A stretch of 64,000 bases of DNA from Brotaphodocola catenula (GCA_020686985.1 JAJEPU010000006.1:1-64000), one strand, 5' to 3'. Shown: positions 16,461-26,198, counted from the stretch's first letter. The notes: generated from the letters alone by a model not told the origin. Translations and numbers: made by a program.

Positions 16461-19421
16461 TTACTCATTCTCCAGCGTGATCTCACCCTTCTTGATCTTC
16501 TCTAAATACTCCGCAAGATCTTTCTCCACCTCCGCAAAGAGGTATCTCTTCCCGGGCTTCGGCAGATTTCCACGTTCTTCCTCGATCTGCCGGCTGACCC
16601 GCTCCATATCTTCCTCTAAATCCTTTGCCGACATCAACAGACATCCCTGTCCACGGATAATCAACTGCTCAAGACCATCCGAAGTCGCAACCGTCACGCG
16701 GTACTTTCGTCCCATCTCATGCGCGAACTTCTCGATATACTGATCGGCAGTCTCCGCCTCCTTCGTATAAACCACATGAATATTATGGTAATCCGAAACG
16801 CTTCCCGTTCCACCCGGAACCTTATACGCATCAAAGACGACAATCAGATGACAACCTCTGTAACCCTGATAATTGCAGAGCATATCCATCAGGCGGTGTC
16901 TCGCACCGTCAAGCGTCACCTGCATCAGTTCCCTCAGCTCGTCCCACGCATAGAGAATGTTATATCCATCGACAAGCAGATACTCATCGAGCTTCGCAGA
17001 GTTCTGCTTTAAATAGCCCGGACGCCCCGTTCCCGGAACCGAGTGAATCACCGAATCATTGCCTCCATCTGCTCGCTTTCCGCCTCTCAATGCTCCATTT
17101 GCGGTCCTCGTCCTCTGATTTCTGCGAATCTGCTCCGCTCTCTGCGGATCGTACTCCACAACTCTCGGACCACTCTCATTTGGCAGTCTCCGCTTCGACT
17201 CCCCATAGGTGCGCGTAAAGATCTCCTCAAGTTCATCCTCGGTCACCCCATACGAAGGCGTTGAAGAAGTATCTCCGGAATACCTCCCCGCTCCACCGGA
17301 ATATCCGCCGGACAAATTTTCTCGCCCGGTCACTCCTGCCTGATCCAATGCCCTTGCCTGCTCAAGTACCTTTGCAATCGGACTCTCAACCTGCATATAG
17401 GACTTAACCTGATCCCACGGCACAACAAATCCCGCTCCATGCGCACAAAAGACCGATCCCGTCGGATTGTAGAGATCCGCCTCTGCGTCATAGTGAGCAG
17501 ACTCAACGACCTCGACTGCATTGTGGCACGGGAAATACCCTTCAAGCGTGCACGCAAGCCGTCCTCTTCCCCTCGTGTAGGAGACAACCTCCCTCTGGTA
17601 ATCGCGCATCAGAGAGACCGGCGCACTTCCCTCGATCACCATTCGCTCGCCCTCCGGCTCCGGACCAGAAAACTTCGCCTGCATCCGATCAAGATCCGCC
17701 ATCGCTCGTCCGACACTCTCCGCCGGAATCTCAAGACGAAATTCATAAAACGGCTCAAGAAGTTCGTAATCGCCCACTGCACATGCCTCGCACAGTCCCT
17801 GACGCACAGCGCGGTACGTCGCCTGACGGAAATCTCCGCCCTCGGTGTGTTTCTGGTGCGCTCTTCCCGCAATCAGCGTAATCTTCATATCCGTGATCTC
17901 CGCTCCGGTCAGCACTCCCCGGTGATGCTTCTCCTCAAGGTGCGTCAAAATCAGGCGTTGCCAGTTGCGATCGAGTGCATCCTCACTGCAATCTGCCTCA
18001 AACTGAAGTCCGCTTCCCCGATCCGCCGGTTCCATCAGAAGATGCACCTCCGCATAATGGCGCAGAGGCTCAAAATGGCCGACTCCCTCAACCGGTGCCG
18101 TGAGTCTCTCCTTATATACGATATTTCCCTCTCCAAACTCGACAACGGTCCCAAAGCGCTCGAGAATCAAACTCTTTAACACCTCGATCTGCACCTCGCC
18201 CATGACCTGTGCCTGGATCTCCCCGAGTTCCTCGTCCCAGACGACATGAAGTTCCGGTTCCTCCTCCTCGAGCTGTCTCAAATCTCCAAGCATCTTGTGA
18301 AGATCTCCACCCTCCGGAAACATCAGGCGGTATGTCAAAACCGGCTCAAGAAGCGGAAGCTCCGACTCTGATTCCACACCGATTCCCTGTCCCGGATGAG
18401 TCTGCGCCGGTCCCATGACAGCACAGATCATTCCCGCCTCCGCTTCATTGACTGTCTCAAATTTTGAGCCAGAATAGACGCGGATCTGGTTGACCTTCTC
18501 TGCTTCTCCCGTCTCGCACCCATCAATCATATCTTTTACGCAAAGCACACCACCAGTGATCTTCATATGCGTCAGACGGTTTCCCTGAGCGTCTCTTGAA
18601 ATCTTAAAGACCTTTGCACCAAACTCCTTTCCATATACATGGCACGGGGCGAGTTCCCGGATTCCCTCGAGAAGTCCGTCCACACCATCCAACCTGAGCG
18701 CTGATCCGAAATAGCACGGAAATAGCTTTCTTGTTCGGATCATCTCATGCACACGCTCCACCTTCAGCGTTCCGCTCTCAAGATACTCCTCCATCGCAGA
18801 CTCCTCGCACATCGCAAGCGCCTCGAGCCACTCCTCATCGGCCGTCTCAAGGATCTTCTCAATCATCATCGGCTGTCCATCGCCACAGTGATTCACTGAA
18901 CCAGAATTTCCTTCCACGCCAGCACCTTTCCCAGATGCATCAGCGACATGATCAAACGCCACACAGTTCTCATCAAGATGCGTATGGAGCTGGCTCATCA
19001 GAGCTTCCCGATCCGTCCCCGCCTGATCCATCTTGTTGACAAACACAAATGTCGGAATCTCGTAGCGTTTTAATAATTTCCACAACGTCTCCGTGTGTCC
19101 CTGAACACCGTCCGCTCCGCTGACTACAAGCACTGCGCAGTCAAGCACCTGAAGCGTCCTCTCCATCTCTGCCGAAAAGTCCACATGCCCCGGTGTATCA
19201 AGAAGCGTCACGGAAAGATCACCAAGTTCAAAGACAGCCTGTTTCGAGAAGATTGTGATTCCTCTCTCCCGCTCCAACGCATAGGTATCCAGATAGGCAT
19301 CCCGGTTATCCACCCGCCCCATTTTTCGTATTGTGCCAGTTTCAAAAAGAATCCCCTCCGACAGCGTCGTCTTTCCCGCATCTACATGGGCAAGAATCCC
19401 CATCACCAGTCTCTTTGCCAT
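16461..19421 (-). CDS. TetM/EF-G-like ribosomal GTPase fused to a YacP/Rae1-type NYN nuclease domain
   Basis: The N-terminal two thirds is an EF-G-type translation GTPase of the TetM group: P-loop AHVDAGKTT, RGITIFSK switch I, DTPGHVDF switch II, NKMD, then domains II-V. A Gly/Ser/Arg-rich linker (about 690-815) joins it to a C-terminal YacP domain with the acidic residues of NYN nucleases: LLVDGYNILYAW, IVVFDAYKV, ETADQYIE and VATSDGLEQ. B. subtilis YacP (Rae1) cuts mRNA in the ribosomal A site, so the fusion suggests an enzyme that docks at the A site and cleaves mRNA there. The domain IV loop is GRAHQKHTEGGDF, not the tetracycline-displacing YSPVST of TetM, so tetracycline resistance is not supported. 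The start is uncertain (19421 with AAAGGG 12 bases upstream, or 19448). Confidence 0.88.
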   Translation of the reverse strand: MAKRLVMGILAHVDAGKTTLSEGILFETGTIRKMGRVDNRDAYLDTYALERERGITIFSKQAVFELGDLSVTLLDTPGHVDFSAEMERTLQVLDCAVLVVSGADGVQGHTETLWKLLKRYEIPTFVFVNKMDQAGTDREALMSQLHTHLDENCVAFDHVADASGKGAGVEGNSGSVNHCGDGQPMMIEKILETADEEWLEALAMCEESAMEEYLESGTLKVERVHEMIRTRKLFPCYFGSALRLDGVDGLLEGIRELAPCHVYGKEFGAKVFKISRDAQGNRLTHMKITGGVLCVKDMIDGCETGEAEKVNQIRVYSGSKFETVNEAEAGMICAVMGPAQTHPGQGIGVESESELPLLEPVLTYRLMFPEGGDLHKMLGDLRQLEEEEPELHVVWDEELGEIQAQVMGEVQIEVLKSLILERFGTVVEFGEGNIVYKERLTAPVEGVGHFEPLRHYAEVHLLMEPADRGSGLQFEADCSEDALDRNWQRLILTHLEEKHHRGVLTGAEITDMKITLIAGRAHQKHTEGGDFRQATYRAVRQGLCEACAVGDYELLEPFYEFRLEIPAESVGRAMADLDRMQAKFSGPEPEGERMVIEGSAPVSLMRDYQREVVSYTRGRGRLACTLEGYFPCHNAVEVVESAHYDAEADLYNPTGSVFCAHGAGFVVPWDQVKSYMQVESPIAKVLEQARALDQAGVTGRENLSGGYSGGAGRYSGDTSSTPSYGVTEDELEEIFTRTYGESKRRLPNESGPRVVEYDPQRAEQIRRNQRTRTANGALRGGKRADGGNDSVIHSVPGTGRPGYLKQNSAKLDEYLLVDGYNILYAWDELRELMQVTLDGARHRLMDMLCNYQGYRGCHLIVVFDAYKVPGGTGSVSDYHNIHVVYTKEAETADQYIEKFAHEMGRKYRVTVATSDGLEQLIIRGQGCLLMSAKDLEEDMERVSRQIEEERGNLPKPGKRYLFAEVEKDLAEYLEKIKKGEITLENE

Positions 19422-19643
19422 AGTTCGCTTCATCCCTTTCCGTTCCATGTTTTTTCTATAACCATACGAAACTATATTATCTTAGCATGATCCTACTTAC
19501 TCATCGATCCGATCATCCCACATTCAATCATTCAATCCCACGAAATAAGAAAAATATCCAAAATATTTTTATTATACCCTGCTTCCATTTTGTTGTCAAT
19601 TTTCCGCCCAAATCCGCTTTTTCGTACAAAACCGCAAAACGAC

Positions 19644-19678
19644 AAAAAAGGAAGATCCGAATTTTCTCCGAATCTCCC
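19644..19678 (-). terminator. Terminator of the AEC transporter gene
   Basis: On the minus strand a 12-bp stem with a few G-U pairs (19678-19667 with 19661-19650) is followed by TTTTTT, 25 bases past the stop at 19703. Confidence 0.7.
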
Positions 19679-19702
19679 CTATCTGAATCTGCATAATCTG
19701 AG

Positions 19703-20629
19703 TTATAAGAAAACTCCCGCCAGAACCACCATCACTGAGACAGTGATCAGAGACAGAACCGTCGTCACCGCAAAAAGTTCCGATGCATAATGACCGTTTT
19801 TGTGATACTGGAGCGCAAACAGCGTTCCCATCGTTCCTGCCGGACATGCCGCAGCGGTCAGAACCGTCAACGCTACGGTTCGATCCGGATGCAGGAGCAT
19901 CAGCTCCACAAGTGTGATCAGCGGAACAACGAGAAGTTTCAGCGCACTCAGCCAGTAGACTCTCGGGCGCTTCAGGCTCGCAAGAAGATCACTGTCCGCA
20001 AGATTTGCTCCCGCAATCAGCATCGCAAGCGGAGTGTTCATCTTTCCAATCATCGACAGCGGATTGGCGATAACCGATGGAAAACGAACTCCCGTTATAA
20101 ACAAAATCAGGCTGACGAAAATTGCAATCATTGACGGCTGAATCAGACTCTTCATCGTCTTTGCAAAACTGCTCGCACGACCACTCATCAGCATCACACC
20201 GTGAGACCAGACAAAGAGGTTAAACACCGTGATATAAGCAGTCATGAAGAACACGCCCTCACTTCCAAGCAGTCCCTCAATCAGCGGAAGTCCCATAAAT
20301 CCACAGTTTGAGTAAATAACCGCCATCCGCTCAACGCCAAAATCCGAATTTCCATTTTTCTTCACACAGATATTTGCGAGAACAATCGACAAAGCAAAGC
20401 TGATTCCGGTGAGAATCGCCGTCTGAAGCAGTCTCGCGAGAAGTTGTACATCAAAATCAATCTGATACGACATCAGAATGACGCAGGGTGATACCAAATT
20501 CAGCAGAATTCCTGAGAAGCGCTTGTTCGACGCCTCGTCAATCATTCCGCACTTGCGAATCGCAATGCCCATGAACAGAATCACAAACATCTCAAGAATT
20601 TTCTCAACCGTAATCAATGCCAATTCCAT
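19703..20629 (-). CDS. AEC-family transporter (auxin efflux carrier/malate permease type)
   Basis: 308 residues, ten predicted membrane helices in two halves. The N-terminal half has GIAIRKCGMIDEASNKRFSG and SPCVILMSYQ. The middle has NCGFMGLPLIEGLLG, the family crossover motif, and the end AAACPAGTMGTLFALQY. Bacterial members move dicarboxylates such as malate or other organic acids. The substrate here is unassigned. The ATG at 20629 follows TAGGAGAAGAG. It lies directly downstream of the beta-glucosidase scrap. Confidence 0.88.
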   Translation of the reverse strand: MELALITVEKILEMFVILFMGIAIRKCGMIDEASNKRFSGILLNLVSPCVILMSYQIDFDVQLLARLLQTAILTGISFALSIVLANICVKKNGNSDFGVERMAVIYSNCGFMGLPLIEGLLGSEGVFFMTAYITVFNLFVWSHGVMLMSGRASSFAKTMKSLIQPSMIAIFVSLILFITGVRFPSVIANPLSMIGKMNTPLAMLIAGANLADSDLLASLKRPRVYWLSALKLLVVPLITLVELMLLHPDRTVALTVLTAAACPAGTMGTLFALQYHKNGHYASELFAVTTVLSLITVSVMVVLAGVFL

Positions 20630-20642
20630 TTTTTCTCTTCTC

Positions 20643-20906
<264 letters not shown>

Positions 20907-20951
20907 TCATTTGTTATTTTTTATCCGTTTCTTATCCACACTCTTACCAAT

Positions 20952-21680
20952 CTAATCAATCAGGCTCAGAGCTGACTCATCCGCAATCACAGTTACATCG
21001 CCATGTAACTGTAAGATCGAAGCCGGAACAGCTGGTGTGATCGGACCGTAGAGCGCCTTTTTCAAGGTCTCTGCCTTCTCCTCCCCGCTCGCAATCAGAA
21101 GAATCTTCTTTGCCTGCATAATGTTCTTGATTCCCATCGTGTACGCCTGTCTCGGTACTTCTTCCTCGGAAGCAAAAAATCTCTTATTTGCCTCGACCGT
21201 ACTCTCAGCAAGATCTACGCAGTGCGTCTCCTTCTCAAATGCGGAACCCGGCTCATTGAATCCGATATGACCATTTCTGCCAAGTCCGAGAAGCTGTAAA
21301 TCGATTCCGCCGTGTGCGCGAATGATCTCATTGTAGCGCGCACATGCCTTGTCCGAATCCGGCTCAAGACCGTCCGGCACAAAGGTGCGTGCCTTATCGA
21401 TGTTCACATGGTCAAAGAGATTCTTGTTCATGAAATAGCGATAGCTCTGCTCATTGTCCGGACTAAGACCCTTGTACTCATCGAGATTGATCGTCGTGAC
21501 TCTCGAGAAGTCAAGATCCCCCTTCTTGTACCACTCAATCAGCTGTCGATAAGTTCCAACTGGTGACGAACCGGTTGCCAACCCCAATACGCAGTCCGGT
21601 TTCATGATGATCTGCGCCGAAATGATGTTTGCCGACTTTCTGCTCAGATCCTGATCGTTTTTTGCCTTATAAATAACCAT
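20952..21680 (-). CDS. nagB: Glucosamine-6-phosphate deaminase
   Basis: Converts glucosamine 6-phosphate to fructose 6-phosphate plus ammonia, the last step feeding amino sugars into glycolysis. Diagnostic motifs: LGLATGSSPVGTYRQL (phosphate loop), TINLDEYKGL (general-base Asp), LGLGRNGHIGFNEPG (His/Glu pair) and HGDVTVIADESAL at the end. At 242 residues it has normal family length. The start at 21680 follows GGGGTATC. No nagA is beside it. A 17-base palindrome overlaps the likely promoter. Confidence 0.96.
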   Translation of the reverse strand: MVIYKAKNDQDLSRKSANIISAQIIMKPDCVLGLATGSSPVGTYRQLIEWYKKGDLDFSRVTTINLDEYKGLSPDNEQSYRYFMNKNLFDHVNIDKARTFVPDGLEPDSDKACARYNEIIRAHGGIDLQLLGLGRNGHIGFNEPGSAFEKETHCVDLAESTVEANKRFFASEEEVPRQAYTMGIKNIMQAKKILLIASGEEKAETLKKALYGPITPAVPASILQLHGDVTVIADESALSLID

Positions 21681-21771
21681 AAGATACCCCTTGTTTTTAC
21701 AATATTTTTCTGACGGAACTTTTCTGTCTTTCGTCTCAGCAAGCTCCCTCTTCCCTTCTTAGTATACCTGA

Positions 21772-21788
21772 TTGAAAAAATTTTTCAA
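21772..21788. promoter_or_regulatory. Palindrome overlapping the nagB promoter
   Basis: TTGAAAAAATTTTTCAA is an 8+1+8 palindrome. On the minus strand its TTGAAA can serve as the -35, with TATACT or TACTAA as the -10. It could bind a repressor, but its low complexity weakens the case. Confidence 0.35.
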
Positions 21789-21983
21789 CATCTAACGGCA
21801 ATCGTGAAACCAGTTTCGACTGCCTGTGCGACCATCAACCCCGCCAAAAGTTTAAACCCGGATCTTTCACTTAAAACTGTGATCAAAGACGGCTTGCAAC
21901 TGTAAACGGTAACACGTTATTTACTGTGTTTATCCTTTAGACAAACCACACCTTTAAACATTTAAGCTCATTCCATATAAAAG

Positions 21984-22029
21984 CGCCAGAGCACCTGCTT
22001 CCGGTTTTCCCGAAACAGATTCTCTGGCG
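21984..22029. terminator. Terminator downstream of the ABC exporter operon
   Basis: CGCCAGAG (21984-21991) and CTCTGGCG (22022-22029) pair around a 30-base loop. T-rich tails occur on both strands, so it may work both ways. It lies about 110 bases past the end of the ABC operon. The rest of the 21681-22139 gap shows no gene. Confidence 0.7.
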
Positions 22030-22139
22030 TTTTTTATTTGTTTAAAACTTTTCTTTATTCAAACCTCTTATTTACTTGAAGAACTCTCTTTGTAAAGTGC
22101 TTTTATTTTCACACGTTCTCTCTCATACTTCTGCTCGTC

Positions 22140-24032
22140 TTACTCAAGCTCAAATGCACCTGTGTAGAGCTGATAGTACTTGCCCTTCTGGGCAATCAGA
22201 TCCTCATGGCTTCCGCGCTCGATGATATGACCCTGCTCGAGAACCATAATGACATCCGAGTTTTGTACCGTAGACAGGCGATGTGCGATAACGAATACCG
22301 TGCGGCCGTGCATCAGTGCGTCCATACCCTTCTGCACGATCTCCTCGGTTCTCGTATCGATCGAGGAAGTCGCCTCATCCATGATCATAACCGGCGGATC
22401 TGCAACTGCAGCACGCGCGATCGCAATCAGCTGACGCTGACCCTGAGAGAGGTTCGCTCCGTTTGAGGCAATCATTGTCTGATAGCCCTCCGGCAGACGG
22501 GTGATGAAATCATGAGCGCCCGCGAGCTTTGCAGCCTCCATACACTCCTCATCGGTCGCATCGAGTTTTCCGTAACGGATATTCTCGATAACGCTTCCGG
22601 TGAACAGCACCGTATCCTGAAGGATGATGCCAAGGGAACGGCGCAGATCCGACTTTCTGATCTTGCTGATATCGATACCGTCGTAAGTGATTGTACCGCG
22701 CTGAATGTCATAGAAACGGTTGATCAGGTTCGTGATCGTCGTCTTTCCGGCTCCGGTCGCACCTACAAAAGCGACTTTCTGACCCGGCTTTGCGTAGAGC
22801 GTGATGTCATGAAGAACCGTTTTCTCCTCGTTGTAGCCGAAGTCAACATCCTTGAATCGGACATCTCCGGTCAGACGGGTATAACGATTCTCCTCCGGTG
22901 CTTTCTCATCCTTCCATGCCCAGACCTCGGTGCGCTCCTTGCACTCAACGAGCTTGCCATTCTCTTCCTTCGCGTTGACGAGGGTCACATATCCCTCATC
23001 CTTCTCCGCTGTCTCATCAATCAGGTTGAAGATACGCTCTGCACCTGCCATACCCATGACAACCGCATTAATCTGGTTTGATACCTGACCGATGTTACCG
23101 CAAAACTGTCTCGTCATGTTCAAAAACGGAACGGTGATGCTGATGCTCAGTGCCATTCCGGACACACTCAGGTTCGGAATGCCAGAGAGAAGCAGGATAC
23201 CTCCGACAATCGCAACGACAACGTAAAGCACGTTTCCGATATTCATCAGGATCGGCATCAGCGTGTTCGCATACTTATTTGCACGCTCTGCAACGGAGAA
23301 AAGTTCATCATTTAAGCGATCGAAATCCTCCTCGGTGCGCTCCTCATGGCAGAACACCTTGACAACCTTCTGACCGTTCATGATCTCCTCAACGAAGCCC
23401 TCAACCTTACCAAGCTCAATCTGCTGCTGGATGAAATACTTCGCAGAATTGCTTCCGATCCTCTTTGTCACCTTCGTCATCAGAAAAATTCCGATCAGGA
23501 CAACAAAGAGAAGCCATGCACTGTAATACAGCATGATGCACAGAATCGTCAGGCTCGACACCAGCGAGATCATCAGCTGCGGGATACTCTGGGAGATCAT
23601 CTGTCGCAGAGTGTCGATATCGTTGGTGTAGTAACTCATAATATCGCCGTGGTTATTTGTATCAAAATATTTGATCGGCAGATCTTCCATTCCGTTGAAC
23701 ATCTTCAGACGGAATTTCTTCAAGGAGCCCTGCGTGATTGTCGCCATCAGGCGCGTGTAGGTGAAACCTGCAATCAGAGACAGCGCATAGAACGTTGCCA
23801 GAATCAGCACATATTTTGTGATCTGTCCGGACACTCCGTTCCAGTCACGGCTCTGCCAGCTCTTCTCGACAATCGCAATGATATTCTGCTGGAATACTGC
23901 CGGAACCGAACTGATCAGTGCGTTGAACACGATACATAGGAGAGTGATCGGAAGCATCACCGGATAGAATTCAAACAGCGTCTTGATCAGACGGATCGCT
24001 GTCTTTTTGCTGAACGAAGCGCGCTTATTCAT
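22140..24032 (-). CDS. ABC exporter half-transporter, permease-ATPase (second subunit)
   Basis: A six-helix type-1 exporter membrane domain (about 15-330) followed by an ATPase: Walker A FVGATGAGKTT, Q-loop, signature NLSQGQRQLIAIARA, Walker B PPVMIMDEATSSID and H-loop IAHRLSTVQNSD. A charged insertion (KEENGKLVECKERTEVWAWKDEKAPEENR) sits between the two domains, longer than usual. The start at 24032 has AGGAGGTGAGGAG immediately upstream and overlaps the previous gene by eight bases, so it forms a heterodimer with that product. Substrate unknown, likely a drug or lipid. Confidence 0.93.
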   Translation of the reverse strand: MNKRASFSKKTAIRLIKTLFEFYPVMLPITLLCIVFNALISSVPAVFQQNIIAIVEKSWQSRDWNGVSGQITKYVLILATFYALSLIAGFTYTRLMATITQGSLKKFRLKMFNGMEDLPIKYFDTNNHGDIMSYYTNDIDTLRQMISQSIPQLMISLVSSLTILCIMLYYSAWLLFVVLIGIFLMTKVTKRIGSNSAKYFIQQQIELGKVEGFVEEIMNGQKVVKVFCHEERTEEDFDRLNDELFSVAERANKYANTLMPILMNIGNVLYVVVAIVGGILLLSGIPNLSVSGMALSISITVPFLNMTRQFCGNIGQVSNQINAVVMGMAGAERIFNLIDETAEKDEGYVTLVNAKEENGKLVECKERTEVWAWKDEKAPEENRYTRLTGDVRFKDVDFGYNEEKTVLHDITLYAKPGQKVAFVGATGAGKTTITNLINRFYDIQRGTITYDGIDISKIRKSDLRRSLGIILQDTVLFTGSVIENIRYGKLDATDEECMEAAKLAGAHDFITRLPEGYQTMIASNGANLSQGQRQLIAIARAAVADPPVMIMDEATSSIDTRTEEIVQKGMDALMHGRTVFVIAHRLSTVQNSDVIMVLEQGHIIERGSHEDLIAQKGKYYQLYTGAFELE

Positions 24033-25770
24033 TCTCCTCACCTCCTGCACGGTTCTGGGACTCATATACTTCCCGGTAAATACTGCTTGTCTTTAAAAGT
24101 TCCTCGTGTGTTCCGATGTTCTTGATCGTACCGCCATCCATGACAAGGATGCGATCTGCGTCCTGAACAGAGGAAACACGCTGTGCGATAATGATCTTTG
24201 TCGTCGTCGGAATGTACTCGGAGAAAGCCTTGCGGATCAGCGCATCGGTCTTCGTATCCACTGCACTCGTCGAGTCATCAAGGATCAGGATCTTCGGCTT
24301 TTTCAGAAGCGCGCGTGCGATACACAGACGCTGTTTCTGACCGCCGGAGACGTTTGCACCACCCTGCTCGATGTGGGTCGTGTACTGGTGCGGGAACTGC
24401 ATGACGAACTCGTCTGCCTGAGCAAGCTCACACGCTTCCTTCATCTGAGCATCCGTCGCATTCTGATCACCCCAGCGCAGGTTGTCCTTGATGCTTCCGG
24501 AAAACAGAATATTCTTCTGAAGCACAACGGCAACCTGATTTCTCAGCGTCTCGATGTCGTAATCGCGCACATCAACTCCGCCGACCTTTACAGAACCTGT
24601 CGTCACATCATACAGACGCGGGATCAGCTGGATCAGCGTCGATTTTGAAGTACCTGTTCCGCCGATGATTCCGATCGTCTCACCGGACTTGATATGAAGG
24701 TCAATGTTCGCAAGCGCCATCTTCTCCGCATGCTCGGAATAACGGAAGCTCACATTGTCGAAATCGATGGAACCATCCGCAACCTCCATCACCGGATGCT
24801 CCGGATTGTGAAGTGTGGTCTCCTCCATCAGAACCTCCGCAATACGCTTTGCTGACTCCTCTGCCATCGTCACCATAACGAAGACCATCGAGAACATCAT
24901 CAGACTCATCAGAATCTGGAAGTTGTATACAAGAAGCGCAGAAAACTGACCGACATCGAGATCCATACCACCACTTGTGATGATCGTGTAGGAACCGAAG
25001 GACAACACAAAGATCATTGCGACATAGAGGCAGAACTGCATCATAGGATTGTTCAGTGCCAGAATCTTCTCCGCTCTCGTGAAGTCTGCGCACACATCCT
25101 CTGCGGAGCGCTCAAACTTCGCCTTCTCATATTCCTGACGAACATAGGACTTCACAACGCGCATGCCCTTGATGTTCTCCTGAATCGAGTTGTTGAGTGC
25201 ATCGTACTTCTTAAACACGTTCTTGAAGATCGGAGTAACACTCTTCATAACAAGAAACAGGCTGACTGCCAGAATCGGGATGACGATCACGAAGATCAGT
25301 GCCATCTTTCCTCCCATGATGATTGCCATCGTCGCTGAGAAGATCAGCATCAGCGGGCTTCTGAACGCAAGACGCACCAGCATCATGTATGCCATCTGCA
25401 CGTTCGTCACATCTGTCGTCATTCGAGTCACCAGTGATGAAGTGGAAAACTTATCAATGTTCTCGAATGAGTAAGTCTGAATCCGGTAAAACATGTCCTT
25501 TCGCAGATTTCTTGCGAATCCACAGGAAGCCGTTGCGCAGTTGAATCCCGCTCCCGCTCCGAAGGACAGAGAGAGCCCCGCCATCACGATAAGAATCATG
25601 CCGTAGCGGATGATCATTCCAAGATCGCATCCTCCCTTGATCTGGTTGATCAGACGGGCTACCACAAACGGAATGATGCATTCCATGATAACCTCCATCG
25701 ATACCAGAAGCGGTGCAAGAATGGACGGCTTTTTGTACTCTCGGATTGATTTCATTAATACTCGAATCAT
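24025..25770 (-). CDS. ABC exporter half-transporter, permease-ATPase (first subunit)
   Basis: Partner of the following gene. A six-helix membrane domain, then an ATPase with Walker A IIGGTGTSKSTL, signature NVSGGQKQRLCIARA and Walker B PKILILDDSTSAVD. The residue after Walker B is Asp (DDS), not the catalytic Glu (DES/DEA), as in one subunit of heterodimeric exporters with a degenerate site. The H-loop also differs (IAQRVSSVQDAD, Gln for His). Both changes mark it as the non-catalytic half of an asymmetric pair. The start at 25770 follows AAGGAGACAAAGGA. Confidence 0.93.
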   Translation of the reverse strand: MIRVLMKSIREYKKPSILAPLLVSMEVIMECIIPFVVARLINQIKGGCDLGMIIRYGMILIVMAGLSLSFGAGAGFNCATASCGFARNLRKDMFYRIQTYSFENIDKFSTSSLVTRMTTDVTNVQMAYMMLVRLAFRSPLMLIFSATMAIIMGGKMALIFVIVIPILAVSLFLVMKSVTPIFKNVFKKYDALNNSIQENIKGMRVVKSYVRQEYEKAKFERSAEDVCADFTRAEKILALNNPMMQFCLYVAMIFVLSFGSYTIITSGGMDLDVGQFSALLVYNFQILMSLMMFSMVFVMVTMAEESAKRIAEVLMEETTLHNPEHPVMEVADGSIDFDNVSFRYSEHAEKMALANIDLHIKSGETIGIIGGTGTSKSTLIQLIPRLYDVTTGSVKVGGVDVRDYDIETLRNQVAVVLQKNILFSGSIKDNLRWGDQNATDAQMKEACELAQADEFVMQFPHQYTTHIEQGGANVSGGQKQRLCIARALLKKPKILILDDSTSAVDTKTDALIRKAFSEYIPTTTKIIIAQRVSSVQDADRILVMDGGTIKNIGTHEELLKTSSIYREVYESQNRAGGEENE

Positions 25771-25888
25771 TCCTTTGTCTCCTTCCATAAAAAATAATTC
25801 GTGGTTTTCGGGCAGATCTGAAACTCCGCTTCAAATCCACTCCAGGTTGCTCAACCGAAATTGCCTTTCGTGCTTTTGAGCAAACATA

Positions 25889-25941
25889 ATAATAGCGCAT
25901 ATGGCTTCCCATCCTCGACAGATGGGCGCCTGCGCTATTAT
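25889..25941 (-). promoter_or_regulatory. Hairpin in the ABC operon leader containing paired TAATAGCGCA words
   Basis: An 11-bp perfect outer stem (25889-25899 with 25931-25941) and a 6-bp inner stem CCCATC/GATGGG (25908-25913, 25921-25926). The outer arms are the word TAATAGCGCA and its complement, which also occurs inside the promoter upstream. It could act as a DNA operator or as an RNA structure in the leader. Confidence 0.5.
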
Positions 25942-26003
25942 ACTCTGTCATCTCTATTCTATTCGGTTTGATTAATAAAAAGCAATTTCGCTGTTATCTA
26001 CTT

Positions 26004-26032
26004 ATTGTATGCGCTATTAAATTTCTTGTCAA
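26004..26032 (-). promoter_or_regulatory. Promoter of the ABC exporter operon with operator-like word in the spacer
   Basis: Minus strand TTGACA (26032-26027), 17-base spacer and TACAAT (26009-26004): a near-perfect sigma-A promoter. The spacer half next to the -10 is TAATAGCGCA (26019-26010), the same word that recurs twice in the leader, so a repressor bound there would block polymerase. Confidence 0.7.
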
Positions 26033-26123
26033 GAAAATCTTTGTAACTTCTCGATGTTACCGCACAGTAACGTTTCGACAAAATCCATTGCTGTTTGCAC
26101 GGCGTGTAAACTATAACAACTTC

Positions 26124-26152
26124 TTGACTTTTGTATCTGACAACGATACGAT
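26124..26152 (+). promoter_or_regulatory. Promoter of the dehydrogenase pseudogene
   Basis: TTGACT (26124-26129), 17 bases, TACGAT (26147-26152). Between them is TATCTGACA (26134-26142), the complement of a word found at the GntR and TRAP/dehydrogenase promoters. A strong GGAGGGGGT ribosome site precedes the ATG at 26199. Confidence 0.55.
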
Positions 26153-26198
26153 TTTATTATCGAAATAAATTTGATAACTTAATTGGAGGGGGTTACTT

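Noticed and set aside
16461..19448. Tetracycline resistance gene of the tet(M) class
   Set aside because: The GTPase core is similar, but the domain IV loop lacks the YSPVST motif and a nuclease domain is fused. Resistance cannot be claimed from the sequence.
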